Of a stretch of DNA of 37,384 bases, positions 1 to 7,704 are shown piece after piece. The position numbers were made by a program, and so were the translations under genes. The notes beneath the pieces were generated by a model. The model made no database searches, was not told where the DNA came from, and saw only the letters and a program-made list of their open reading frames with translations. Within the stretch, counting starts at the first letter, position 1. Every line of letters starts with the position of its first letter. Source of the stretch: Oxalobacteraceae bacterium (GTDB lineage Bacteria > Pseudomonadota > Gammaproteobacteria > Burkholderiales > Burkholderiaceae_D). Location of the stretch: the NCBI GenBank assembly GCA_023259175.1, contig JAHFQV010000030.1:1-37384 (forward strand), written 5' to 3'.

Positions 1-2
1 CA

Positions 3-2183
3 TGGAATAACAGTACGACAGCGACGATAGCTGCGGGGCAAAGCAGTGTCTTGGTGAGAACACCGATTGTGGATGATACTGCGATTGAAGCGAGTGAGAC
101 CTTTCAATTGACTGCAACCCGAACAGCAGGATCGACGACCAATGCCTCTGCACTCGGAACAGCAACGATTAACGATAACGATTTTGCCCCGACTGCAACT
201 TCTGGTTCAGTGAAAATTTCCGAGGAAGCTGCGGCCGTCGTTACTGGGACGGGATCTGTTTCTGCAGCAACTTACCGTTTTGGTTGGAACGATTTTGGTA
301 TCAGTGACGCGAACGTAGGAGAAGCTTTGAGCGTGAAAATTATTTCGGCTCCGGTTTCTGGTGCTTTACAGTTCTTTAATGGTGCAACGTGGGTAAATGC
401 ACTCGGATTGACGATTACTCAGGCCCAGGTGACTGCCAATAATTTGCGTTTTACACCGGCTGCGAATGAATCAGGCGATAGTGTGTTTGCTTCGCCTGGG
501 GTGGGAAATTTGAAGAATGATTATGCGACATTTACCTTTCAAGGCGTTGACGCAGCGGGACATACCAGCGGCACTTCAACGTTAACGATAGATGTGACAC
601 CAGTCGTCGATACACCCACTGTTAACACAACAAACTTTACGCAGGTTTCGTCTCTGCAAACTTCTTGGGAAGCCTCTGATACTGGCTTGACGCAAGCGAC
701 GCTGAATCCAAATACCACGTCGACGAGTATTGCAAATAATCCTTTGAGTGGATGGACCCGAATGGATGCGACAACGGGCGGCACCGATCCATACACTGGG
801 GGAACCAATGCGATGGAAGTTTGGTCGACTGGCGATTCAATGACGGCATTTAGTAATACGGCTTATACGGTGAATGCGAAAGCAGGAAGCGGAACAAATT
901 GGCTGGAACTCAATAATGCGCAGTCGATTGTTCAGACTATAGGAATTAGCCGTACCGTAACGACGGTGGCAGGTCACGTCTATGACTTCTCTTTCGATTA
1001 CGCTGGCCGAAATGGCTTTGCTAATGACTTTACGATTATGTCGGTTTATGTTGGTGGCGTGAAAGTGGCGAGCTACTCAAACATTAGTCAGAATGATGTA
1101 TTGAACTGGCAGAATATTCATTTTAGTTTTGTCGGCGCGGGCGGTTCACAATTGATTCAGGTCGTCACGGATGCCGCACAATATGCCGCTGGGGGACGAG
1201 GCGCAATGATCGATAATATCCTGATGACAGAAAATCAGGGTGCTGTCGCGGGGAATGCGGGTTCGGGTAGCTTGACTGAAATTGGCTTGTCAAGTTATGT
1301 GACGGGAGCTCTGACCGATACCGATAGTTCAGAAAGTTTGAGTTATAACTTCTCTGGATTTGCTTCACTTCCTGCTGGCTCGCAAATCGTCTCCGGCGTA
1401 TCTGTGTACACACCAGTAGGTGGGGTGGTAAGTGTCCCCGGTTCAGCATTTGCTGCGGCAAAGCTGCAGTTGCCATCCTCATTCTCAGGCGATGTAACTT
1501 TAGGGGTTACAACTACCGCGACTGAAACTGGAGGCACTACTGCCAATTCTGGATCGCAAAGTTTGACCCTCAAAGTTTTGAATGGCATGAATAAGGATGG
1601 CTACGATTTCTTCTATGGTAGCGATAATGTGGTTGACGCCAACAATACGAAGACCGGTGACGTGATCAACGGCGATGCCATCAACAGTATAAGCCACAAA
1701 GATTGGATATCCGGCGGTGCAGGTGTCGATATCATCAGTGCTGGATTAGGCGACGATATGATTATCGGTGGTCGTGGTAATGATGCTTTAACGGGCGGGG
1801 CTGGGGCCGATACTTTTAAATGGCAATTGAACGATAACGGAACCAATGCCATTCAGGCGATTGATACGATCACTGATTTTTCAACAGGCACTTACGTCAG
1901 CGGTGGTGATCGCTTGGATTTGAAAGATTTACTGGTCGGCGAGTCTGCTGCGACCCTGGATAAATTCATTCACTTCAGCTGGGATGGCACCAATACGACT
2001 GCTTACATTAACACCACGGGTTTATTCACAGCCGGTCACACCACAGGCGGAAGTTTTGCGGATGTGACGAATAATTCGCTGCAACAAATTGTCTTTAGTG
2101 GCGTGAATTTGACGAGTGGATTTACCACCGATCTGCAAGTGATCAATGACTTGATTACGAAGGGGAAATTGATTACGGATTGA
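3..2183 (+). CDS. C-terminal part of a giant type-I-secreted RTX adhesin (LapA-like), partial at the left edge
   Basis: The frame is open to the window edge and the listed TTG at 51 is internal, so this is only the C-terminal 726 residues. In order: the end of a Calx-beta-like repeat closing on an NDND motif (about nt 3-185); a cadherin/VCBS-like domain (about 200-600); a jelly-roll-like region with a GW motif, possibly ligand binding (about 650-1240); another Ig-like segment; then RTX calcium repeats of the GGxGxD type (about 1700-1815) and an acidic/hydrophobic tail typical of the type I secretion signal (to 2183). Known for the family: such proteins leave through an ABC transporter/TolC channel C-terminus first and can be held at the surface by an N-terminal plug. 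The convergent lapD-lapG pair and nearby TolC homologue support a LapA-like role. The N-terminal retention and LapG cleavage region is outside the window, so LapG dependence is inferred. Confidence 0.85.
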   Translation, partial: WNNSTTATIAAGQSSVLVRTPIVDDTAIEASETFQLTATRTAGSTTNASALGTATINDNDFAPTATSGSVKISEEAAAVVTGTGSVSAATYRFGWNDFGISDANVGEALSVKIISAPVSGALQFFNGATWVNALGLTITQAQVTANNLRFTPAANESGDSVFASPGVGNLKNDYATFTFQGVDAAGHTSGTSTLTIDVTPVVDTPTVNTTNFTQVSSLQTSWEASDTGLTQATLNPNTTSTSIANNPLSGWTRMDATTGGTDPYTGGTNAMEVWSTGDSMTAFSNTAYTVNAKAGSGTNWLELNNAQSIVQTIGISRTVTTVAGHVYDFSFDYAGRNGFANDFTIMSVYVGGVKVASYSNISQNDVLNWQNIHFSFVGAGGSQLIQVVTDAAQYAAGGRGAMIDNILMTENQGAVAGNAGSGSLTEIGLSSYVTGALTDTDSSESLSYNFSGFASLPAGSQIVSGVSVYTPVGGVVSVPGSAFAAAKLQLPSSFSGDVTLGVTTTATETGGTTANSGSQSLTLKVLNGMNKDGYDFFYGSDNVVDANNTKTGDVINGDAINSISHKDWISGGAGVDIISAGLGDDMIIGGRGNDALTGGAGADTFKWQLNDNGTNAIQAIDTITDFSTGTYVSGGDRLDLKDLLVGESAATLDKFIHFSWDGTNTTAYINTTGLFTAGHTTGGSFADVTNNSLQQIVFSGVNLTSGFTTDLQVINDLITKGKLITD

Positions 2184-2202
2184 TGTACGCCACATCGAGT
2201 TT

Positions 2203-2237
2203 GGGAAGCGCGATTAGTGTTAATAAGTGCGCTTCCC
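2203..2237. repeat. Short palindromic element related to the MITE ends at 9509-9743
   Basis: A perfect 9-bp inverted repeat, GGGAAGCGC (2203-2211) and GCGCTTCCC (2229-2237), encloses a 17-nt AT-rich centre. Its outer sequence matches the termini of the longer element at 9509-9743 (GGGAAGCGCG...; ...GCGCTTCCCTAG), and AATAA precedes the right arm in both. It lies 19 bp behind the adhesin stop codon, between convergent genes, so it may also act as a transcription stop, although no T run follows. Confidence 0.55.
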
Positions 2238-2249
2238 TAGCGACATCCG

Positions 2250-2276
2250 CCGCAGATGCATTTGTCAAATCTGCGG
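2250..2276. terminator. Hairpin between the convergent adhesin and lapD genes, possible terminator
   Basis: CCGCAGAT (2250-2257) pairs perfectly with ATCTGCGG (2269-2276) around an 11-nt loop. It lies between the two stop codons. Neither strand has a clear T run after the stem, so intrinsic termination is uncertain. Confidence 0.3.
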
Positions 2277-2316
2277 TCAAAAAATCGGGAGGGCGAACGG
2301 CACTGTATCGCCTCCT

Positions 2317-4230
2317 TTACTCCTGTAAAGACCGGCCGATTGCAGGACCCGTTAAGCCATCTAAATCTAGTAGGAGTAGCGCCTGCATTTCAGCTTCGGT
2401 GTTGATACCTTCTGCAAATACTTGCATCCCTAGGCGATGGATAATATTGCTGATGCCTTTGACGAATTCTTGGTTACCTGTATTATTTTCGATGCCGCGC
2501 ACGAAGCTCGCATCGATCTTGACGAAATGAATTTGCAGCTCATGTAAGAGGTTGATTTTGACAAACTGTTTGCCAAAATGTTCCAGTCCTATCTTGCAAC
2601 CGAAGGCCTGCACATCACGATGAAAGGTGCGTATCGTATCGACGTTGGCGTAGGCACTGTTTTCACTCACTTCAAACCAGATGTTCTTCGCTAGTAGTGG
2701 TTTGCTGGCGAGTATCAAGCGTAGTTGCGAGCGGAAATCGGCATTTTGTAAAGATTTGATGGAGAGATTGACCGCGATGTCACGCTCCGTCGAATAGTTT
2801 TGCAATTCTTCGAGTGCGAGTTTGACACCGATTAAGTCTAAACGCGCACTTAATCCTAGTCTTTCTGCAATCGGAAAAAAGCGACCAGCGGGAAACCATT
2901 TTCCACCAAACATCAAGCGTAAGGCGGACTCTTTGTGATCGAGTAGTCCATTCTTGTTGAGTACCGGGAAAAATTCGAGTTTCACCCAATTTTGACTCAA
3001 TGCACGTAGGATGAGTTTGGACCAATCATCATTGGTTTTGGGCATATGTTCGATATTCAGCGGTGTCGCGCCGCAAACGCTGCTGAGGCCATTTGATTCG
3101 GCGGTTGCGATAGCAACGTCGATTTGCGCAAGCAGACTTCCCGGCGCCATACCGTATTCGTATTGGCTGTAGCCGATATAAAATTTGAGTCCTGTTGCTA
3201 GCGCGAAGGACTCTTGAGAAAGTGCCTCAAATAGTCTTTGGGCTAGCGCTTGGATATTCGGTTCGCGGGTCAGCAAGGCGAAATCTGTACCGTTGAGACG
3301 AGCCGAAAATCCTTCAGCAATATCGCATTGATGTTCGACAAAGCACCGACCTATTTTCTTGAGTAGTTCATCGGTTTTGGCACGTCCAATATGTTGGTTG
3401 AGTTCAGAAAGTCCTTGCGCTCGCAGAATAATGAGCCCGCCAGGAGGCGCATTTTCCGCTTCCATCATGGTCAGTAGCATAGACATAAAATGGGTACGGT
3501 TGGCGAGGCCAGTGACGCTATCAGTATTGGTCATTTGCCTGAGCGTTTCGATTCGTTTCGCTTCGTCGGCAAAAATATTTTTCAATAAGTTTGCGGCGGA
3601 ATTCATCGCATTGGTGAGTTGCCGCAATTCTGGGACATTGGGCTCTTCGTTGATGATGAAGCGCCGTTCGCTTAGACCTTGGGCTTGCTCTATCACTTTT
3701 TGTAAGGGCTTTTTGAGACGACGCAAAACCAGCGTGGCGAGATAAGCTGCGATGAAAGCAGACATGCTCAGTGCCGCCACCATTTCCCGCGATGAATTCC
3801 AAAGCGTTTGGTAGGCATTTCCGTTTTGCGAAATTAATTGTATGGTGCCAATTTGTGTCCACTTGCTATTGATTTGCGCTAATCCTGGAACGGAAATAAT
3901 TGGGAATAGACGCTTAAACCAATCGGGTACTGGATTAAACTCTTCGACCGAATGCCGTTCAACGATCGTCACGCCGTCGGGACTTAAGATTTTGATGGAG
4001 GCGTAATGTCCATTATCAAAGAGCGAGGCGACGACTAATTCGAGATCGATCGCGTCGATGTCTTTTTGACTGATCGAGAGGGCGATTACGGTCGCATTGT
4101 CCATATTTTTCATCCGTAGCTGTTCGGACAGATAAGCACGGGTACTCAATACCGACGCAAGTAGGCTACCGACTAAGGCAAGCAAGGTACACAGTATGAT
4201 CGCGACATAGAGTTGACGATACATGGACAT
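2317..4230 (-). CDS. lapD: LapD-type inner-membrane c-di-GMP receptor (degenerate GGDEF-EAL)
   Basis: Encodes 637 residues. In order: a first transmembrane helix (about 5-25), a periplasmic LapD/MoxY-type domain (about 26-150), a second membrane helix ending in LRRLKKP, a HAMP segment, a GGDEF domain and an EAL domain. The GGDEF motif reads NGTDF (313-317); the EAL motif reads SAL (435-437); the DDFGTG loop is replaced by LEHFGK. These changes fit a receptor that binds c-di-GMP without making or cutting it. In known LapD proteins the c-di-GMP-bound form holds the protease LapG in the periplasm. The ATG at 4230 is chosen because AAGGA stands 8 nt upstream; the longer frame to 4272 would overlap lapG and has no such site. 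The gene lies 34 bp downstream of lapG on the same strand, implying co-transcription. Confidence 0.9.
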   Translation of the reverse strand: MSMYRQLYVAIILCTLLALVGSLLASVLSTRAYLSEQLRMKNMDNATVIALSISQKDIDAIDLELVVASLFDNGHYASIKILSPDGVTIVERHSVEEFNPVPDWFKRLFPIISVPGLAQINSKWTQIGTIQLISQNGNAYQTLWNSSREMVAALSMSAFIAAYLATLVLRRLKKPLQKVIEQAQGLSERRFIINEEPNVPELRQLTNAMNSAANLLKNIFADEAKRIETLRQMTNTDSVTGLANRTHFMSMLLTMMEAENAPPGGLIILRAQGLSELNQHIGRAKTDELLKKIGRCFVEHQCDIAEGFSARLNGTDFALLTREPNIQALAQRLFEALSQESFALATGLKFYIGYSQYEYGMAPGSLLAQIDVAIATAESNGLSSVCGATPLNIEHMPKTNDDWSKLILRALSQNWVKLEFFPVLNKNGLLDHKESALRLMFGGKWFPAGRFFPIAERLGLSARLDLIGVKLALEELQNYSTERDIAVNLSIKSLQNADFRSQLRLILASKPLLAKNIWFEVSENSAYANVDTIRTFHRDVQAFGCKIGLEHFGKQFVKINLLHELQIHFVKIDASFVRGIENNTGNQEFVKGISNIIHRLGMQVFAEGINTEAEMQALLLLDLDGLTGPAIGRSLQE

Positions 4231-4264
4231 AAAATTTCCTTCACAAAATTCAGTTCTTGAGCGC

Positions 4265-4945
4265 CTAGTCAAACCCTTCGTTTCTGGCGCGATTTAATAA
4301 TTCATGCCAACGACTTAGCCGAGAAGTGCCTCCGATTCCAAGATCGGCATTGGCCGTATTGCCGGTGAAAACACCCTGACTATTGAAGCTGAAAACAGGG
4401 TTTAAGTCGGGCCGCCGCGATGCAGGGCGTATTTCAGAAATGAGGTTATCTAAAATGAGTGGTTCAGATTTATGATCGGGATAAAACGCAAGTATCATGT
4501 GCGCTTGTTGTACCGTACTATGCGCCCCCCCCACTTTCGCTTTGACATAAATTAAACGTAGCTGTTGATCAGGGACACCTAGGCTGCGTAAGCTAAAATA
4601 TTTCGCAATCACATAGTCCTCACAGTCGCCACGCGCTTTACCTAGAGATTCCATCGGTGTCGCCCAATAATCGGTTTGTCCCCACAACTCCATATCCTCG
4701 GTATAGATGATTTTTCGATTAAAGAACTGGTTTACTTTTTGCAGCTTAGCTTCGATAGGTAAGCTGTCCGCTTCCGTAATCAGATTCTGCCAGTCGTTAA
4801 AATTCTTTTCGGAACCACCGTTGAAATTAAAACTTTGTCGCAGTCGATTTAAATCAATTCCAAATGCATTTGCCAATAGAGCCAGAAACAACACCGATAT
4901 GACGAGGCCACGCAAGCGAGTTAGTGTGGTTTGGGCGTGCGGCAT
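4265..4945 (-). CDS. lapG: LapG-type periplasmic cysteine protease (bacterial transglutaminase-like)
   Basis: Encodes 226 residues with a hydrophobic N-terminal export segment (about 12-29). The bacterial transglutaminase-like cysteine proteinase core is complete: Cys108 in the motif GDCEDY, His149 in AHMIL and Asp166 in LDNL form the expected catalytic triad. Asp107, Glu109 and Asp110 around the Cys match the calcium-binding acidic residues known in LapG. In characterised systems LapG cuts a di-alanine site near the N-terminus of the large adhesin and frees it from the surface, unless LapD sequesters it. The gene directly precedes lapD, the usual order for the pair. The start at 4945 has only a weak purine-rich site upstream (AAGAAAA). 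The target here is presumably the convergent RTX adhesin, but its N-terminus is not visible. Confidence 0.92.
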   Translation of the reverse strand: MPHAQTTLTRLRGLVISVLFLALLANAFGIDLNRLRQSFNFNGGSEKNFNDWQNLITEADSLPIEAKLQKVNQFFNRKIIYTEDMELWGQTDYWATPMESLGKARGDCEDYVIAKYFSLRSLGVPDQQLRLIYVKAKVGGAHSTVQQAHMILAFYPDHKSEPLILDNLISEIRPASRRPDLNPVFSFNSQGVFTGNTANADLGIGGTSRLSRWHELLNRARNEGFD

Positions 4946-5507
4946 AGTTTTCTTGGAAAGTCTGGGTTAGACTCAGATTTCCCTTTGGCTTAGCATGGGG
5001 GCGTGATCGTGGCTCCCTATTTGTCAAGTCAAATGGAAATCTCGGTTAAACCAAGATTTTCCATTTGGCGCACCTGCGGTGCTATTTGTGCGCTGACGGC
5101 GCATTTTCGGCCATTTTTGTTGCTCTTCGTTGCCAATAGCTAGCTATTGGCGTCGCATTCGCAGCAAAACTGCCTCGAAAAGTGCATCCATCACCATCAC
5201 AAATCCTAATGGAAAATCTCGGTTAAATGTAGTGTACTGCGCTACGGAAACTATTTCCTGCGCCTACATGAAAAATAGCTGCAACTTGCGTCTAGTTTGC
5301 AACAAACGCACTGCGTCGCGCTCGAGAGAAGCGTGGATGCCCGCAAGGAGCGTGAGTCCTCAATTGGGGATGAGTGCATTAGATTTTGCGCGGGTTTTGC
5401 TGCCTAAATCGACAATGAGGGATGAGTTTGCTAGCAAATGGCCTCGCCAGCAAAACCACCCCGTTGATCTCAAGCTTTTACGGAAAATATCAACTTATTG
5501 CAGCGAC
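4946..5507. other. 560-bp gene-free gap between lapE and lapG with repeated motifs
   Basis: No convincing gene is seen; the longest frame (plus strand, 5130-5534, TTG start) lacks a ribosome site and runs into lapE. The gap holds two direct copies of a TGGAAA(A)TCTCGGTTAAA motif (from 5033 and from 5209), an imperfect inverted copy beside the first (AGATTTTCCA near 5054-5063), a 20-bp perfect palindrome at 5132-5151 and a small GGAAA/TTTCC hairpin near 5246-5258. The lapG promoter must lie here if lapG is not transcribed from lapE, but no clear -35/-10 pair could be picked. Confidence 0.5.
5132..5151. repeat. 20-bp perfect palindrome
   Basis: The sequence GCCAATAGCTAGCTATTGGC reads identically on both strands. 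It lies in the lapE-lapG gap, about 190 bp upstream of the lapG start, among other repeated motifs. It could be a dimeric regulator site or part of a dispersed intergenic repeat; nothing in the window separates these. Confidence 0.5.
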
Positions 5508-7418
5508 TCACCATTGTTTGGCGTGATCACCTGAAACGACCTCATTAACGATTTGCCATTTGCCTTTAATTTCTTCCCAATACAGCGTTTTGTGCAAAAC
5601 GTCTTGGTAGCTGGGGGATTGATAGGCTTGATCGAAACTGGTTGTGGCGTGAGTGTTATCTTGTATTTCAAGCTTAATGTCCGAAAGCTCAAGGCTGATT
5701 TTTTGTGCGCCTAGGAGCCGTGCTTTACGCGCCGATTTCCAAGACTCACGTGAGGTATATTTGGCGGAATAGAATGAGAAATACGATTCGGTATTCATAT
5801 TGAGCCAAGCGTCACGCCACTGCCCCAGCGCTAGGATCAGGTGGCTGCGTGAACTCGCACGGCGCTCGTCCGTGAGGCCTGCATTTGCAGGGGTTTTAAT
5901 ATCGCGCTGGGTGGTGTTGGCTGCGATATTATTTGGCGTAGGCGCTGGGTTCGGCGCTTTGTCGGTCGATGGAGCTGGATTGAGTGGATTGTTTTGGTTG
6001 ACTGCCTCTGTCGCACGTCGATTGAGTGCTGCTTTATCGATTACGTATAAAGTGGGCGCCTCACTCGGACAGTTTTCAGACACAAAATCCGCAGTATCCG
6101 CACGACTTAAAGTGCGAACTTGGGTGTCGTCCTTAGTCGATAATCCCAAGATTTTATTTAATTGACCCATGCCAGCATGGGTCCTTGCATAGGCCACGAA
6201 AAGATCAACTTCAGCATTGGAAAAAGTGCGTTTGGCTTGAAACAATTCATTTTCAGTGTCGAGTAAATCGAGCAGTGAACGTTGACCAATGTCAAATTGC
6301 TGACGATAGGCATCGCGTGCTTTTTCGATAGAGAGTTGGTGTTGATCGAGATACGTTAATTGGTCTGTTAATTTTCGCGTGTCGTTGTAGGCGATTGCGA
6401 CGGTTTGTCGAATATCGCGACAAGTTTTATCGCGCATATCGCGGGCAAGATTGAGTTGATCCGCCGCCTCTTGTATTTTCGCTTTGTCAGTGCCACCGTT
6501 AAATAAATTCCAGCTTAACACGACAGCAGCGCTGTTGTTATTGGTTCTGCCGCTGACGTAGTCGATGTTGTTGCCACGTTCGGCGCTGGCACGAAAATCT
6601 AAACGCGGTTGCAAGGTCGAACGGCGTGAGCTGACCGCTTCGTTAACTGTTGAGATATTTTCGATACTGGCCAAGAGTGCAGGGTGATTCTCGAAGGCGA
6701 CATTAAGTGCGCGAACGATATCGGAAGGGGTACCACTTTGCAGTGCGGGCAGCACATCTAAATTTTTTGCCGGCGCTGTGCCCACTAAACGCTGGAAGCG
6801 AGCACTAACATCGTGTAGATTGGATGTTTCAGTCACCAAATTGGCTTCGGCCAAGGCGAGTCGGCCGGCAATTTGTTCGAGGTCGACGCGGCGGCCAATA
6901 CCTGCTTTTGCTTTGGCTTCGATCTGCTCAAAGACAGCACGATGACGTACATAATTGTCCTCCGATAAGCTTACCAATTTACGAAAGCGGATTACATCGG
7001 CATAGGCGCGAACGGTTTCTAAGGCGATGTTCTCGGAAACATCATGTAGCTCATACAGGCGCGCTTTGCGCACATGATCTAATTGTTTCACTTGAGAGCT
7101 GGTGAAAAAACCGTCGTAAAGCATCTGGTTTAAGCTCAACTTGGTTGAATTTCGATTGAGCTCAGTTTTACCCAAGCGGTTGTCACGATTATCCCGTCCT
7201 ACGTCGGCGATAAAATTGAGGTTGGGAAGAAAAGCCCCTGTCGCCGCGTCCTTGCCCGCACTAGCCGAAAGATAATTGTGCCATTTCGCAAGAACCTCGG
7301 GGTTAGTGAGGACGGCTGTTTGCGTGATATCTTTGAGCGTTTGGACCTGTGCGTGCGCGTATCCTGAGAGCAGCAAACAGCTCACGGCGACACTTATTGT
7401 TTTTTTGTTTAAAGGCAT
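5508..7418 (-). CDS. lapE: TolC-family type I secretion outer-membrane protein with C-terminal NTF2-like domain (LapE-like)
   Basis: Encodes 636 residues. A signal peptide (residues 1 to about 24, ending AHA) is followed by a full TolC/outer-membrane efflux region (about 30-450) with two long alpha-helical repeats and motifs seen in type I secretion ducts, such as LSLNQMLYDG, LSWNLFNGG and SLLDLLDTENELF. A Pro/Asn-rich linker (about 480-515) leads to a C-terminal domain (about 520-636) resembling NTF2/SnoaL-like or Cds6-type domains, with WRDAWLNMNTESYFSFYS and a final WQIVNE. Ordinary TolC/LapE proteins of about 450 residues lack it. The product is expected to export the adhesin with an ABC transporter and adaptor encoded elsewhere. 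The ATG at 7418 is chosen with GAGAA upstream; a TTG at 7430 is the alternative. It is on the same strand as lapG-lapD but 560 bp ahead of them. Confidence 0.85.
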   Translation of the reverse strand: MPLNKKTISVAVSCLLLSGYAHAQVQTLKDITQTAVLTNPEVLAKWHNYLSASAGKDAATGAFLPNLNFIADVGRDNRDNRLGKTELNRNSTKLSLNQMLYDGFFTSSQVKQLDHVRKARLYELHDVSENIALETVRAYADVIRFRKLVSLSEDNYVRHRAVFEQIEAKAKAGIGRRVDLEQIAGRLALAEANLVTETSNLHDVSARFQRLVGTAPAKNLDVLPALQSGTPSDIVRALNVAFENHPALLASIENISTVNEAVSSRRSTLQPRLDFRASAERGNNIDYVSGRTNNNSAAVVLSWNLFNGGTDKAKIQEAADQLNLARDMRDKTCRDIRQTVAIAYNDTRKLTDQLTYLDQHQLSIEKARDAYRQQFDIGQRSLLDLLDTENELFQAKRTFSNAEVDLFVAYARTHAGMGQLNKILGLSTKDDTQVRTLSRADTADFVSENCPSEAPTLYVIDKAALNRRATEAVNQNNPLNPAPSTDKAPNPAPTPNNIAANTTQRDIKTPANAGLTDERRASSRSHLILALGQWRDAWLNMNTESYFSFYSAKYTSRESWKSARKARLLGAQKISLELSDIKLEIQDNTHATTSFDQAYQSPSYQDVLHKTLYWEEIKGKWQIVNEVVSGDHAKQW

Positions 7419-7662
7419 TTTTATTCTCAACTAGGATCAAAAAAATTGTATTGAACGATACCGCTCAGTATGTCGGAGTTCCTCTACAATGCGTAGTGAT
7501 CCAACATGAATTTGCAAAAGTTAACAGTGTTGTTGCTGGGAATTGTTAAGTTTTCCCATAGCGTACATTCCCCACATTCAGACTTGTACGAATTTCGAAA
7601 TGGCAGATTTCGTGGGGACAATCTGCTTTCTCCTCGAACTCTTTTTGACTCACCCAAAGCAG

Positions 7663-7685
7663 CTTTGTTGAGATTTTCAACAAAG
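7663..7685. terminator. Perfect 9-bp hairpin downstream of hemL
   Basis: CTTTGTTGA (7663-7671) and TCAACAAAG (7677-7685) pair fully around a 5-nt loop, just beyond the hemL stop on the minus strand. No T run follows in the hemL direction, so it may stabilise the 3' end rather than stop transcription by itself. Confidence 0.4.
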
Positions 7686-7704
7686 ATCGTTTTGCGGCAA
7701 ATCT

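Noticed and set aside
24-38. An AAG-type sequence (TIAAG) in the adhesin that resembles the core of a LapG cleavage site
   Set aside because: It sits in a C-terminal Calx-beta-like repeat, whereas LapG cuts near the N-terminus of the adhesin; Ala-Gly pairs are common in such repeats.
5130-5534. Plus-strand frame of 134 codons between lapG and lapE
   Set aside because: TTG start, no ribosome site, overlaps the end of lapE and crosses the palindrome and repeat motifs; no recognisable domain.
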